A stretch of 64,000 nucleotides of DNA from Welwitschia mirabilis. Lineage: Eukaryota; Gnetophyta; Gnetopsida; Welwitschiales. This document shows positions 12,128 through 24,454 of the stretch, piece by piece. Each line of letters opens with the position of its first letter. Position 1 is the first letter of the stretch. The stretch spans positions 213,013,593 to 213,077,592 of the forward strand of contig JBOZIK010000001.1 of NCBI GenBank assembly GCA_051453625.1. Direction: 5' to 3'. Below the pieces are notes generated by a model, which did not search any database, was not told the origin of the DNA, and saw only the letters and a program-made list of their open reading frames with translations. The translations under genes and the position numbers were made by a program.

Positions 12128-12859
12128 CCTATGGATTATTGTTTACTAGACGAATAAAACCCAATCTAGTGATTTATTTTTCTTTTTCTCTTTTTATTTT
12201 TTATTTTTATTTTCTTTTAGTTTTTAGTTGTTATCTTTATTATTTTTCGGTTGCAAAAGATTATCTATTTAGTATATTAAATTTTCTTAAAAGGGCTAAT
12301 ATTTTGCAAGTTTTAAATAAAAGATTTTAATAAAATAATAAAAATAAAATTTATTCTCCCATCTATCTCTCTTATTACATATTTTCTATCCTTTATTCCC
12401 ATCTCTATTCAAGTGGCTTCCTCAATGAATACTTAAAGATTATTCTAAAGAATGACATCATTAGAAAATCTTAGAGAAGTGCTTTAATATGTGAAACTTT
12501 TATTTATGTAATTCTTACTTTCTACATTGCATTGCATTGTATTTTCATTTTTTCATTAGTTCTTTCTTAAACCCTCATTTACTATTTTTTTTTTGGTTAA
12601 TTAGCTAAACTAACCTAATATCTTGAAATGTTAATTTTTTTTAATATTTGACTATCATTTTGTGTAATTTATTTTACACCATCTTACTAGTGTTGTCATC
12701 TTTTCTCCCTAATGCCACTAGCTTCTTATGTCAAACTACCTTTATCTCATAGAAATTAAACATTTTCATTATCTTGAAATCTTTCCCATACCATGTGAAT
12801 TGATAGACTCTAAATGAATCATAATCCTCAATTTTTCATTAAAGATTACAAACCTCATT

Positions 12860-13700
12860 TACCATATAATCCTTGACCTAAGCAAACTATTAAGGATTAC
12901 CTTCAATGTCAATACTTAGACTTACCTCCATGCATTATTCAACCTTACTATGCATTTCCTTGAATTTCTATTGCTTCACCTTTATTTTATTTTCATTATT
13001 TGAATCATAAATATCTTTGATTTTATCATGAGAAGTTTGAAGCCATTTCTTCCACCATCTCTTTATTTTATCCTTGTTATTTTGATCAATATTCTTTATC
13101 TCTAAAAACTCAATGATACTCTTAAAACTTCTTTGAATACATCCTTAAGAAATTCATGGAAACCAAATACCACATCAACATCATACAATATAACTTCAAT
13201 TAGTAAACATATTTCATCTTATAAAGACTTAAGAAAAATTTGCAATAATTAAATCAAACCACTATTCAAATCATTGAGATAGTTACTCAACAAGAAGAAG
13301 ATGAGGTTTCTACATCTTCAAAATCTAATCCTAGAAATATTGAAAGATGAAATGATAGTTAAATCAATGAAATCAACTCCACACTCTTTAGTGATGAAAA
13401 AGAAACTAATGAAAACCTCTTAGAATATTAGCAATTACTTAAGCAGAGCCATGTATTTGAGTATGATTCTTTTAGCAAAATTTGTAAGGAGGATAACATC
13501 AAGAATAACCCATGCATGATCCATCATACATAGAACCCTTGTCTTCTTTTCAACATTCTCATGAATAAAATATTTCCATGTCATCTTTATCTATTGAGTA
13601 ATATTTAAAACTTAATGTAGAAGATAAATTTTCTTTGAGTCATAACAACTTTCTAATGATTATTTACGTACTTCTTTAATAAGTGTTCATGTCATTTAGT
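12860..13700 (+). pseudogene. B2 gag region (broken)
   Basis: Near 12876-12955 the plus strand reads QTIKDYLQCQYLDLPPCIIQ, which matches the N-terminus of Athila/Tat gag (a Thr-Ile/Met...Tyr-Leu block followed by Pro-x-Cys-Ile). Beyond it a long frame can be followed to about 13700 (for example TTIQIIEIVTQQEEDEVSTS near 13260) with stops mostly at positions explicable by C-to-T change. No protease block was found, so gag and pol are joined by a deletion or the protease is too decayed to read. Confidence 0.5.
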
Positions 13701-13869
13701 GACTAAGAACTACTTTTGTCTTTACCTCAAAAATGATATCTTGTAAGATTTATTAAAAAAACATGAGCAAGATATAGGATGAACACTTTTAGATCTTAAA
13801 TGCATAGAATTTACTATTTGCATTGATGTTCTCTCTAACTTTATAGATCTACATATGAAAATTCATATG
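13701..13869 (+). pseudogene. B2 pre-RT segment (broken)
   Basis: The plus strand reads LLKKHEQDIG, a stop at the codon where Trp is conserved, then TLLDLKCIEFTICIDVLSNF (about 13750-13850). This is the conserved segment immediately N-terminal to the RT core in gypsy elements (the same region as SFSWTYKDL in element C). The stop is a tga where tgg is expected. Beyond 13870 the RT core is absent. The open frame at 13855-14040 begins in this segment and runs into non-coding B sequence. Confidence 0.6.
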
Positions 13870-16057
13870 GATTCTCTACCATTCTATGATCCATCACTCA
13901 TTCATAGCCTTCATACCCTTAAAGTTCATATCTTTCATACCTTTAAGCCTTTATCTATGCATTACACTATAAAATCCTACTATGAGGAAACTTTAGTTTC
14001 ATTACATGATCTTCGACTAGATTTATCTTGTAGATTATAATTAGGATAGATAGGCCCACTTATAACAAGACTAATGTCTTATAATGGTATCTTTCACACT
14101 TTCACTTAGTAACTAGAGATTTCATTCACCATATAGAGTAAGACATTTTCATATTAAATATTATCATCCATCTCTTTCATTATGGCATTATTTCATAAGG
14201 CTTATCAATCATCTCTTCCATATTACTATAGTTTTATAAGGCTTACTAATCCTAGGTAGTGGGCTTTTTATATAATCAACAATAAGAGATTTTTGTCATT
14301 ATATGGTTTTGGTTGAGACTAAGTGGATCCTTAATTTTTATGGAAAATTCATTTTTATTTTTAAGTTCTCTTGTTAAAACTTCCATTCAAGAGAAGAAGG
14401 TGGACTATATTCTTTCATAGTGTTTCTTTATTTTAAGGCAATTATGGAAATGAAATCATTTTTCTATTAGGCTATTAAGCCAATGATGCCATTCATGTGC
14501 TATAAATATAAAAATAAAAACAACAAATAAAGAGCAAAGAAAATCAAAAAAACCTTGAGCATCTTTTAGCATATTTTTATGATTATTATTGTTAGGTTTA
14601 TTTAACTGCATTCTAGATATCCATGTATACTAGATATCTAACTATAATGATTCATTTTTGATACATTCATCTACATCAAGGCTATAGATGCTCAATGGTA
14701 ATGTAGCATTAAATCCTTCTTGTACAACATGTTAAATCTATTAGAATAACATGTTATACTACTAAATTCTAAATAAGATTGAATGCTTCAAACTTGGATA
14801 AACATAAAGAATAAGGAAAATGAAAGAACTTAATATGAATTACAAATACCTTATGAATTGCTTATTTAACATTTATTTTTTAAGATCATTTACTATTATT
14901 AACTTGCATGAATCTATTTTATCAATTCCTTATCTTGTTTTCACTTAGATTCATATTTAAAAACATTTTTTCTAGTCTATTACTTTAGTTTTATAGTCTC
15001 ATTCATTCATCTTATGAAAGGTATAATACTAGTTAAATTTTCATCCACTTTGTTTCCATTTATTTCACTAACTTATACCACATACATTTACTATTTAATA
15101 TGTATAAGAAAGTATGCTTGAAGGTACATCTATATTTTTTGAGATAAGATATCTTCTTTCATGAGTTATGTGAGAACCAAATTAGTCTAAATTATTATTG
15201 AAATCAAATGATCCTTAGGATTTAGTTTTATAGTATTTTTATTTACTCTAAGAATTTCTATCATTTCATCACTCAACATTCTTTTTTATTCACTATTTTA
15301 AATCTAAGAGCATTTACCTCAAGAAATCTACACTAGTGTGATCCCTAAATAGTGTTGTTATTACTTTATTTTTATTCATCTTACACTTTTCACTCGGAAT
15401 ATTCTTTAAATTCATAATCATTTTAGGTCATTAATGAATTATGATATTTCATAGATTTAGACTCTAACTTAATCTTCATTCATTTTCTACCTCACTTGAA
15501 AACTTTCTTTATCATATTCCTTTTTTAATCTTTTTCTTTATTTTTACCTTTCTAGCTTTACATTTTCATTTATTTCCTCTCTCTATCATTTCCATCTATA
15601 ATAATCATTTATGAAGCCTCATCATTTTATAATTTTCTATATAATCTATTTTCACTTTCACCCTTTTTTAATGCATTTGTAAACATAGGTGGCATTTTAT
15701 TTAATTTTTATTTGTTACATTCTCTTTTTAGTAACTTTCATTTTTTTAGCTTATTTTAGATACATTATCATCTGCATAATTCATTTCTCATTGTATTTAC
15801 ATTCAACTTTTCATCTTTTACATTTTGAGGGTAAATTTTATCTTTTGTTGGGGAAGTGATCTTTGCACTTAAATTATTTTCTTTTCATGCTTTATCTTTT
15901 ACTTTAAGTATAATTCTAGAGTATTTTAGACAATTTTTTTCCAAATCACCCTTCATCTTTTCATACTTGATTAAATTGATTTGTACTTTTTGATATGTTA
16001 TCTTATTTTTCAACATACTTTTTTATAAAGGATTAGAAAAAGATTTTTTGGAGGATA
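13870..16057 (+). repeat. B-family non-coding 3' internal block, copy 2
   Basis: About 2.2 kb of AT-rich sequence without coding signal, alignable with 55600-57713 (B3) and parts of 8450-10632 (B1). It ends in a purine-rich tract 'ttttttggagga' directly before the LTR start at 16058, in the position of a polypurine tract. It replaces the RT core, RNase H and integrase of a complete element. Confidence 0.6.
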
Positions 16058-16059
16058 TG

Positions 16060-16064
16060 ATAAC
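16060..16064. repeat. Target-site duplication of element A, left copy (ATAAC)
   Basis: The five bases ATAAC directly precede the A LTR start and recur at 40087-40091 directly after its end. The surrounding B LTR start (tgataacact...) can be rejoined across the insertion, which supports the call. Confidence 0.8.
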
Positions 16065-19000
16065 TATCATATCCTATATTTTGTAAACCTTAGTTACTTC
16101 AATATTAAGTATACTAAGTTTTTAGTCAAGTGGTTAATTATCTTTATTTAAATGCCTTATCAAAATAAGATGGCATATTAAATTAACCTTAGTTTGTAAT
16201 TTTTCTAATTAACCATGAAAATTGTAAAAATTATGTTAGAAGGTTTTTATAAGAAAAGCTATTCAAAATTCAAAAGTAGATAAAGGAATTAAAATCGCTT
16301 AATAAAACTAATAAATTAAAAATGTTAAGAGACCATAATAATATACTTTGCATCTTATATATTCATTTAAATTATTATTAAATGTGATAGGTATACTATA
16401 TTATGAATAAACATTTTATTCCTTATGTTATATGATTAATAGATTTTATGCATTTTGAAATAAATGAGCATTTAAACAAGTACATGTACTCTTACTTAAA
16501 ACTAATAATAATAAAATGAGTAGATTTACTCTACCATGACTTTAATGTTTTTGATATGTGTAACAAAACTTCATTCATATCATATTCATTATTTTATTCA
16601 TTGAAATTGAAGAGCTTGTCTTATTATGCCATATGAAGATTTTAATATTTCTGATTTATTCTTTTGATATATGTTTTGGATAAATTAAACTTACTTATAN
16701 NNNNNNNNNNNNNNNNNNNNNNNNNNNNNNNNNNNNNNNNNNNNNNNNNNNNNNNNNNNNNNNNNNNNNNNNNNNNNNNNNNNNNNNNNNNNNNNNNNNT
16801 GAAAATGATAAAAATTATGTTAGAATGTTTTTATAAGAAAAGTTATCCAAACATTTAAAATAAGGTAATTTCATTATGTAAGGAATTAAAATCACATGAT
16901 AAAACTAATAAATTAAAAATGTCAAGAGAACAAAATAATATATTTTACATCTTATTTTTTCAGTTAAATTCTTGATAAATGTGATAGATGTACTATCTTA
17001 TAAATAAAAATTTCTTCCTTATATTATGTCATTGATAGATTTTATGCATTTTGAAGTAAATGAGCATTTAAACAAGTACATGCACTCTTACACAGAAACA
17101 AGAGTGATAAATCTACCATGACTTTTATGTTCTTGAGATGTGTAAGGGCACTTAGTTCATAGCATGCTTATTGTTTTATTCATTAGAATTGTAGAATTTA
17201 TTTCATTATACTACATGATAATTTTGAGTTTTATGCATCTATTCATTTGATACATGTATTCAATGAATTAATCTTACTTATAAGCTTATGAAGGATTAAA
17301 AAGAAGTTAGCATGAGGAAATGATGAATGTAATTAATCTTACTAATTAAAGCAAGAAGATTACTCACCTTAGTTAGTTGTACGAGTTATAAATATAATCT
17401 TTTTTTACATTGCAATGCCACTTATTACTCATCCCACTTATCAATGCTAAATTATGTGATCTTGTGATATTAAGCTATGTGCCTTTATTTATTTATATAT
17501 AAAAATCTTTTCCTCTCTTGTAAAAGAAAATACTTTTTATTTTTTTTCTTTTTTCTTTTATATAAGTGCATTTTATTCTTTCCTCTCTCTTTCTTTCATT
17601 CTCTTACTTGTGGAGCTTGGAGCTTAGAATCTTGAAGCTAAGGAACTCTTGAGCTTGGATCTTCATTAATCTTTAACCATAAATAACTTACTAATCTTCC
17701 TAAGTAAGCTCTTTACCCTTATTATCCATATGATCTCTTTTTAAGATTCTAGTAAAATGATGTGATATTACATTATGAAATTATTTATGGGTTTTATGTA
17801 ACCATGTTATAAAATATCATTCCTTAGGATTAGATCTTACCAAGAGACTAGGAAGATATAAGGGGATTCTTATGATTAGTGATGAAGGTTAGTAATGGAT
17901 TATTATGGTCAAGTGGCTTAAGGGTTAAATGTAAGAAAGGAAAAAAAAAGGAAAGAAATTAGGGATACCCATGTTTATTTTAATATTATATTTTTATCTA
18001 TTATGCCTTAGGTCCATCTTATTAGGGGTAAAATCTAATCCTTAGAAATCTCTTTAGTCTAATACTCTTTCATGAAGGTCCTAAGGCTCATAGTAAATGG
18101 TTCATTTTGAATTTATTTGATGTTTCTTTCTGCAATAATTTGAATTCGTAACTTAATTAAGATATTTTCTAAGTAATTAGTTAGTATATCCATTATTTTA
18201 CTAATTGACATTATTGCCTAACTAGTTGTAAAAACCTTATCATATTTCTGTTACGATGAAAATTAAATTTCTAGAATAGAAATATAGGATAAAAACATCA
18301 TAGATTATTAATTAGTAGGTATAAATGAGTGAAAAGTTTTTTTAATATTTAGGATTATGTTATAAATATGAAAATGTAAAAATAGTAATTTTTCTGATGG
18401 GTAACTATTTTTAAAATTTTGTTTATTAAAATATATTAAAATAAATGCAAAAAAATAATAAACAAGTAATTTAAGTTTCTCTAACTCTTAATTAAGAATC
18501 TAAAAACTTGAGAATTCTAAGTTGTATGAAAGTAGATAATCTTTTAAAAACATCTTGAATCATTTTAGTGTAGCGTAGTAGGACCGTAATTTTAGAAAAT
18601 TTGATAGTCTTTAAGCTTAAATGATAAGTTTAGAAATAATGTTTTTATAATTATAAGATAGTTTAAGTTATATTCTCAGGATCCTATTATGTGTATAGTT
18701 TTTGAGAAACTATTATAATTTTTTTATTTCATAATTAATTAACTATTAATTTCTAACTCTGGTGTTTTCGTAGAGGTCAAAAATATTATAATTAGTGTTT
18801 TAAATTATAGAAAACTTATCACATAAAATTTTATAGGGAATTTAAGTATAAGATATGTTTCTATTAGTAACTTTAAGCTAAATTAGTTGTAAATAGTATT
18901 TTATTTATAGAAATACCTCTTTTACCTTTTTTCTTTATTTTATTGTGAATGTGTATGCTTGTAAGAGTTTTCACCTTAGTAGTTTAGGCAACATAAATAT

Positions 19001-20239
19001 TATTACTTTTTTAATTAACTTATAATATAGATATATGAATCTTGAATAAAGATTTATCTTTTACCAATTATGCTTGAGATATACTTTTTTTTGTTTTTTT
19101 CTTACATCAATCTGTAAAGATTATCATATGAGCATGAAAGAATATTTCTAGAATTGGAAAAGCTCCAAGTATTTTTTTAGTTTATTCAAGTACATTATTA
19201 AGATGTAATTTGATACATTTTAAATATTTTTATCATTAGTGAAAAAAATCTATTTTATTTAAATAGAAAAGAAAGAATATTTTATTTATCTAGATTTTTA
19301 TTATTGTAATCTTGAATATAATGATATTCATGTATGCTTATTTTTGTAATAGTTGTTTCTATAAAATGAACCTAACATGATTAGAATTATTATAACTAGG
19401 TAAATAATCTATTAAATATTTCTACTAGTTATAATTATATTCATGTTTTTATGTAGTATATTCATCAAATATAACTAAATCAAGATAATTCTAATAATGT
19501 TTTTCCCCAAACTTGGATTTCATTATCAAGGTGAGTTGTATTACATTTTATTATAATACCCTTCTAAAAATGGATTTAATCATTACTCTCCTACCCTACC
19601 CATGTATAAAATTATTTTGACTTAATATCTTAATCTCTTAACAGCTATAGATTATCTTGTATCATCTAGATATGCTTCAAGGAAGTAGAGCTTATTTGTA
19701 ATCATGCATCTACATCATGTACTACATATCAATTGTATTAAGGATATATTTAAGTAACTTAAAATCCTATATAGTTAATCCCAACCATGTTTGTATAGTT
19801 TAGAAACTAAAGTAAAACCAACTCACATTCACAGGATGACTAGATATTGAGTTGAAATTCTATTAATTCAAGTTATAAAATCCTATTATATTAGTTGGTA
19901 TTATTCTTAAACTTATCCATCTATATTTATTACAAGTTTACATCTCCTTAACTATTTACAACATATCTTTTATGTGAGAAAAACTAGGAAGAAATAAAGA
20001 ACAAAAAGTTATGACATCACTATTGTCTATAAACCAAAATAACCTAGAAAGTAATTATAGGTAAATATATAATATTCACATGATTTGTCCTTCTTAGAAT
20101 ATAGAAATTATAATAAACGAGTAAGTGAAATATTATTCTAAATTCTACTATATCTATTAGATAATAATATTAAAGAAGGAAGAAAGAGAAAAGGAAAAAA
20201 ATAATACTTAATTAAGGTAAGAGAAAAAATAGTGTTACA
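16065..20239 (+). repeat. Element A 5' LTR
   Basis: It starts 'tatcatatcctatattttgt' (TG to TA at the first dinucleotide) and ends 'agtgttaca'. It aligns with 25872-28314 plus 37990-40086. A segment of about 0.5-0.6 kb occurs twice (about 16185-16699 and 16800-17290) around a 100-N gap at 16700-16799. The two copies differ at many bases, so this may be a real tandem duplication or two merged alleles. A possible TATA-like box (cttgtaaaagaa) lies near 17518. The frame at 16664-16858 is built on N. Confidence 0.85.
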
Positions 20240-20242
20240 AAT

Positions 20243-20254
20243 TAGTATCAGAGC
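20243..20254 (+). promoter_or_regulatory. Element A primer-binding site (tRNA-iMet)
   Basis: TAGTATCAGAGC matches the 12-base plant initiator-methionine tRNA 3'-end complement at 11 of 12 positions; the one difference is a G-to-A change. It lies three bases after the LTR end, the expected place for priming minus-strand DNA synthesis. Confidence 0.85.
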
Positions 20255-21499
20255 TTGAGGTTAACTTAAGTAATATCTATGTCAAGTACTTATAAATTTA
20301 TAATAATATAGATCCAAGTACATTTTTACTAAACTTTCTCCTTAATAATTATGAAATTGATTATAATCAAGTCTAAATTTTTAATAAATATAAAGTTATT
20401 TATATTCCTAATAATCTTGAACCATGAGTAAAATCAATTATTTTCTTAATACTACTAGATTCTGAGATAACTCTAACTTCTAAATAAACATAATTTTAAT
20501 TACAACTCTTAATAGTCATTAACTTCATTATACCTATGATTTTTGTACTTCCTAAATATACAAAAATTACATTCATGTTAATCCCAATAATTATAAACAT
20601 TATCATAATAATAATCTTAGTACCTTAATAATTATAGAATTTAATTATATTTGGCATAATTATCAAAGTATTCATAAGGTTAACTATAACTCCAATCCAT
20701 ATATGATCATTATGCTAACTAGATCCACAAATAAACTAAGAAGAATGACAAGTCATTAAGGGCTCTATTACTTTATGGCTATAGATGATAATTAGTTAAA
20801 ATAATTAAAATTATCTTAAGAATTTAAGGAAATGATCTTATATGATTTCTTATAGAGTTAAATATTTTTCAAGAAATTAAATACATAAATAATACTTTAT
20901 TATTAAATACCCTTATAAATAATCAAATTTCCAACCAAATTATTCATCCTAAATTATATGGTTACATACATTTAAAGTAAAAATCCATATTCATAACTTA
21001 TAAACCTTATTTATTAAATATAAAAAAGGAAATAAACTTGATTATGTAATTTAGGACATAAATTAGGATTCATCACCTCATAATCATAATCATTTTCTTC
21101 CTAAGATTATAAAAATATTTCTAAGTTTACCCTTTAGTATCTATTTTATTTCCAAATGTAATTGCATTAACATTTCTCCTTCTTTAAGATGTCTTGTCAT
21201 CATTTTAAGGCCAAGTTAGTTGTACTAAGTAATCANNNNNNNNNNNNNNNNNNNNNNNNNNNNNNNNNNNNNNNNNNNNNNNNNNNNNNNNNNNNNNNNN
21301 NNNNNNNNNNNNNNNNNNNNNNNNNNNNNNNNNNNTTTCTCCTTCTTTAAGATGTCTTGTGATCATTTTGAGGCCAAGTTAGTTGTACTAAGTAATCAAC
21401 ATAAAGAGGATTCACAAAAGAATTAGCAACCTAATGACAAATGAACCCCCATTCAACCTTAATCTAGAAGTATTAATGAATACTTTCATACAGTTCCTA
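20255..21499 (+). other. Element A leader
   Basis: AT-rich sequence between primer site and gag with no coding signal. It holds a 100-N gap (21236-21335) whose two flanks repeat the same 60-odd bases (about 21173-21235 and 21336-21398), so the gap probably marks unmerged overlapping contig ends. Confidence 0.6.
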
Positions 21500-22100
21500 T
21501 TACAAATAACAAATCAAGGTTAAAGCCCATAAGAAAATAATGGTATCAATCAACTTAAGGAAGTGGGTATGAGGTACTTAATTGAAATATTTATTAAGCT
21601 TATTCTATCACAGTTTATAAGAGGCTTAGATCCTTCTAATGCAGAAGCATGAATGAGTAATGTTAAAAAGGTTATAGGTACTTTAGGATGTGATGAATAT
21701 CAAAGGCTTCCTTAGCTATTTATGTATTACAAGCAGAAGCTAACCTATGCTAGAAAAGTTAAATGAATAAGTCAGAAGATTTAGAACTTTTATAGAGGAA
21801 ATTTATGCACATCTTTAAGGAGAGCTACATCACTAAGCTCTATATTCACTAGAATGTTATAATTTTTTTACAATCTAAGAAGATCTTATAATGTTACCAT
21901 AGCATCTCATGAGTGTAAATTTATAGATTTATTAAGATATGTGCCACATATGCATCTAAATGAAGAAGCTAAAATAAATATCTTTATTGATAGTCTTCTT
22001 CATTACATTACTATCAAAGTATCTAAGTCTAGTGTAGGCCATAAAAAGGGAAAAGATAGAAAAATAAAACTAGCAAAAATAATAAGAAATTAAGAAAATA
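21500..22100 (+). pseudogene. Element A gag (broken)
   Basis: Readable pieces are FIRGLDPSNAEA near 21620, ECKFIDLLRYVPHMHLNEEA near 21910-21975 and INIFIDSLLHYITIKV to about 22020. The Phe...Leu-x-Arg-Tyr-x-Pro-His block followed by Glu-Glu-x-Lys and Phe...Gly/Asp-Leu is the chromovirus capsid signature. Stops sit at codons where Trp or Gln is usual. The following basic, Asn-rich stretch to about 22330 should hold the zinc knuckle, but I could not read CCHC. The domain would assemble the particle of the element. Confidence 0.7.
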
Positions 22101-22544
22101 ATTTCTCTTCAAGGATATATCCTTAAGGAAATCAATCAAAAATATCTTATCAAAATAATAATTAGCACTTTAGTAAAAATAATATCAATAGTAATAATAG
22201 TAAAAATAAGACTTTAATTCAACTAAAGCAGACTCTATTCAAAAGAATCTAAAATGGTCTTATTTAAATCTATGCAAGTAATCAACCTCAAAGATCTAAC
22301 TTCTAGTAAACTCCTAGTTAGTCATAGTATTGAAACCACTATGATGGATATCGATGCTACTATTCTTAAAAAAAATTATTATAATGTATGAAAATGTCTA
22401 TTATGTAATAAAAACCTTTCTAAATAACAACCAAAAAAGCCTTGAGAATCAAAAAAGTGCTTCTCAATCAATAGGATAGCTTTTAATAGTACTAGATAAT
22501 TAAGGGATGTAATTTTAGAGCTATATCATAGAATTTAAGGCTTT

Positions 22545-23159
22545 ACTTAATAATAAAAAAGTAATTCTTTTATTTTATTATGAAGCAATACATTGATTTA
22601 TATCTTCTACAATTGTTCTAATAAAAAATTATGTTATGCTCTAATTAAGATACGCATATAGTTAGAAAATGAATCTATGTCCAAAGTTAATTAGCAGGTC
22701 TAAAAATATACTTTATCCTCAAGTAAGAGAGATTTTTTGATATAACCAATTGCTATTACCTTAGGAAAATATGACATTATTTGGGATATAAATCAGTTAA
22801 TGAAAAATAGAGTAATTATATAGTGTAAAAATAATTAATTAAAAATGATAAATCATGGCCAAAGACTAATCTTTCAAGGTTATTACAAATTAGTAGGTGA
22901 AATTCTAATTAATGCAAAGTACATAAAAAGAGAAATTAAGAAGGAATCACTAGTTTACATGCTATTCTTAAAATCAAGTAGTTTAAATGAAAGAGGAACT
23001 TTATTAAAGAATATACAAATAGTTTAAGAATATCTCGATGTATTTAGAATAAAATTACTAATAATGTCACAACTTCGAGAAGTTAGACCTTTCAATGAAC
23101 TAATCTTGGAATTCAATCAATTTCTAAGGCATCATATAGAATGTGTCTTATAGAAATAA
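22545..23159 (+). pseudogene. Element A protease and protease-RT linker (broken)
   Basis: Near 22580-22640 YYEAIH-stop-FISSTIVLIKN aligns with the protease active-site region, with the catalytic Asp-Ser-Gly-Ala lost. TLFGI/DIIWDINQLMKNRVII (about 22770-22820) matches the second conserved strand. The open frame at 22845-23027 continues the linker towards RT (reading INHGQRLIFQGYYKLVG at its start), and EYLDVFRIKLL near 23030 matches the Glu-Phe-x-Asp-Val-Phe-type block before RT. The frame is therefore a surviving linker piece and not a separate small gene. Confidence 0.65.
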
Positions 23160-23640
23160 AAGAATTAAAAACTCTACTTAAAGAAGTTTTACAAAAAGAC
23201 TTCATTCATCCTAGTGTATCATCATGGGAAGTGTTTATATTATTTGTAAAGAAGAAGGATGGAATACTAAAATTATGAATTAATTATAGATAACTAAATA
23301 AGGTTATTATAGATAATAAGTATCCATTATCAATATTAGATGACCTTTTTTAATCAACTAAAGGAAGCTAAGGTATTTTTAAAAGTTGATCTAAAATCTA
23401 GATATTACCAAATTCAAATTAAGGAAGAAGATATTCATAAAACTATATTTAGAACATAATATGGATATTACGAGTTCATTCTTATGTTTTTTGATTTAAC
23501 AAATGCCCCAACAGTATTTATGAGTCCTATGAATTACATCTTTCAATCACATATTAATTTCCTTATATTATTTATTAATGATATTATTATTTATCCAAGA
23601 CTCATGAAAAGCATAAGAAAAACTTGAGAATAGTATTCAA
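23160..23640 (+). pseudogene. Element A reverse transcriptase (broken)
   Basis: The domain can be followed almost end to end: [20 protein letters not shown] (23160-23225), [29 protein letters not shown] (23295-23350), then after a frameshift [20 protein letters not shown] (23380-23440), YGYYEFILMFFDLTNAPTVF (23460-23520) and FINDIIIYPRLM (23570-23610). The first catalytic aspartate (in VDL) is present. The paired aspartates of the second catalytic motif read N-D, so one is lost. At least two frameshifts and several stops remove function. Confidence 0.85.
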
Positions 23641-24132
23641 AGCTTTACATAATTACCAATTATATGCTAACATGAAAAATAATCTTGTTTCAAAGAATCC
23701 ATTCAATTTATAGATCATGTAATATCTAACAAAGGCATATTAGTGGATCAAGATAAAGTTAGAGCAATTAAAAAATGGCTAATATCTATAAATATTACTA
23801 AGGTTAGAAGCTTTCTTAATCTATTATCGATTCATTTGCAACTTCTCTAAGATAGCTTTTTCATTAATAGGCCTTTTAAGGAAAAAAAGGAAGACCTACA
23901 ATAGATTAAAAATTATCAATAATTATTTTATTATCTTAAAGAATGCTTAATTAGTATTTCAATTTTTTTAATAGAAGATGATTAAAATACCTTTCCAATT
24001 TATACCAATGCATTTGGAGAAGGTTTTGAAGTAGTGATTGAATAAGATAAAAGAGTAATACCTTATGAATTAAGACAACCTAAAACTCATGAAGGAAATT
24101 ATTCTACTTAAATTAGCTATAGTAGTTTGGTT
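23641..24132 (+). pseudogene. Element A RT connection and RNase H (broken, cut by gap)
   Basis: After the RT core comes a connection segment. Near 23990-24060 PFQFYTNAFGEGFEVVIE aligns with the start of RNase H; the first catalytic Asp of that domain is Asn here. RVIPYELRQPKTHEGNYST (24050-24105) aligns with its next conserved block. The rest falls in the 318-N gap at 24133-24450. The long X-filled open frames over the gap are artefacts. Confidence 0.75.
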
Positions 24133-24450
24133 NNNNNNNNNNNNNNNNNNNNNNNNNNNNNNNNNNNNNNNNNNNNNNNNNNNNNNNNNNNNNNNNNNNN
24201 NNNNNNNNNNNNNNNNNNNNNNNNNNNNNNNNNNNNNNNNNNNNNNNNNNNNNNNNNNNNNNNNNNNNNNNNNNNNNNNNNNNNNNNNNNNNNNNNNNNN
24301 NNNNNNNNNNNNNNNNNNNNNNNNNNNNNNNNNNNNNNNNNNNNNNNNNNNNNNNNNNNNNNNNNNNNNNNNNNNNNNNNNNNNNNNNNNNNNNNNNNNN
24401 NNNNNNNNNNNNNNNNNNNNNNNNNNNNNNNNNNNNNNNNNNNNNNNNNN
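24133..24450. other. Assembly gap (318 N) in element A pol
   Basis: An N-run placed between RNase H and the zinc-binding part of integrase. Its non-round length suggests a size-estimated gap. Roughly 110-120 residues of polyprotein would be expected in such a space. Confidence 0.95.
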
Positions 24451-24454
24451 AGCA

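Noticed and set aside
22845-23027. A small gene of 60 codons
   Set aside because: It aligns with the protease-RT linker of element A, so it is a surviving piece of a broken polyprotein.
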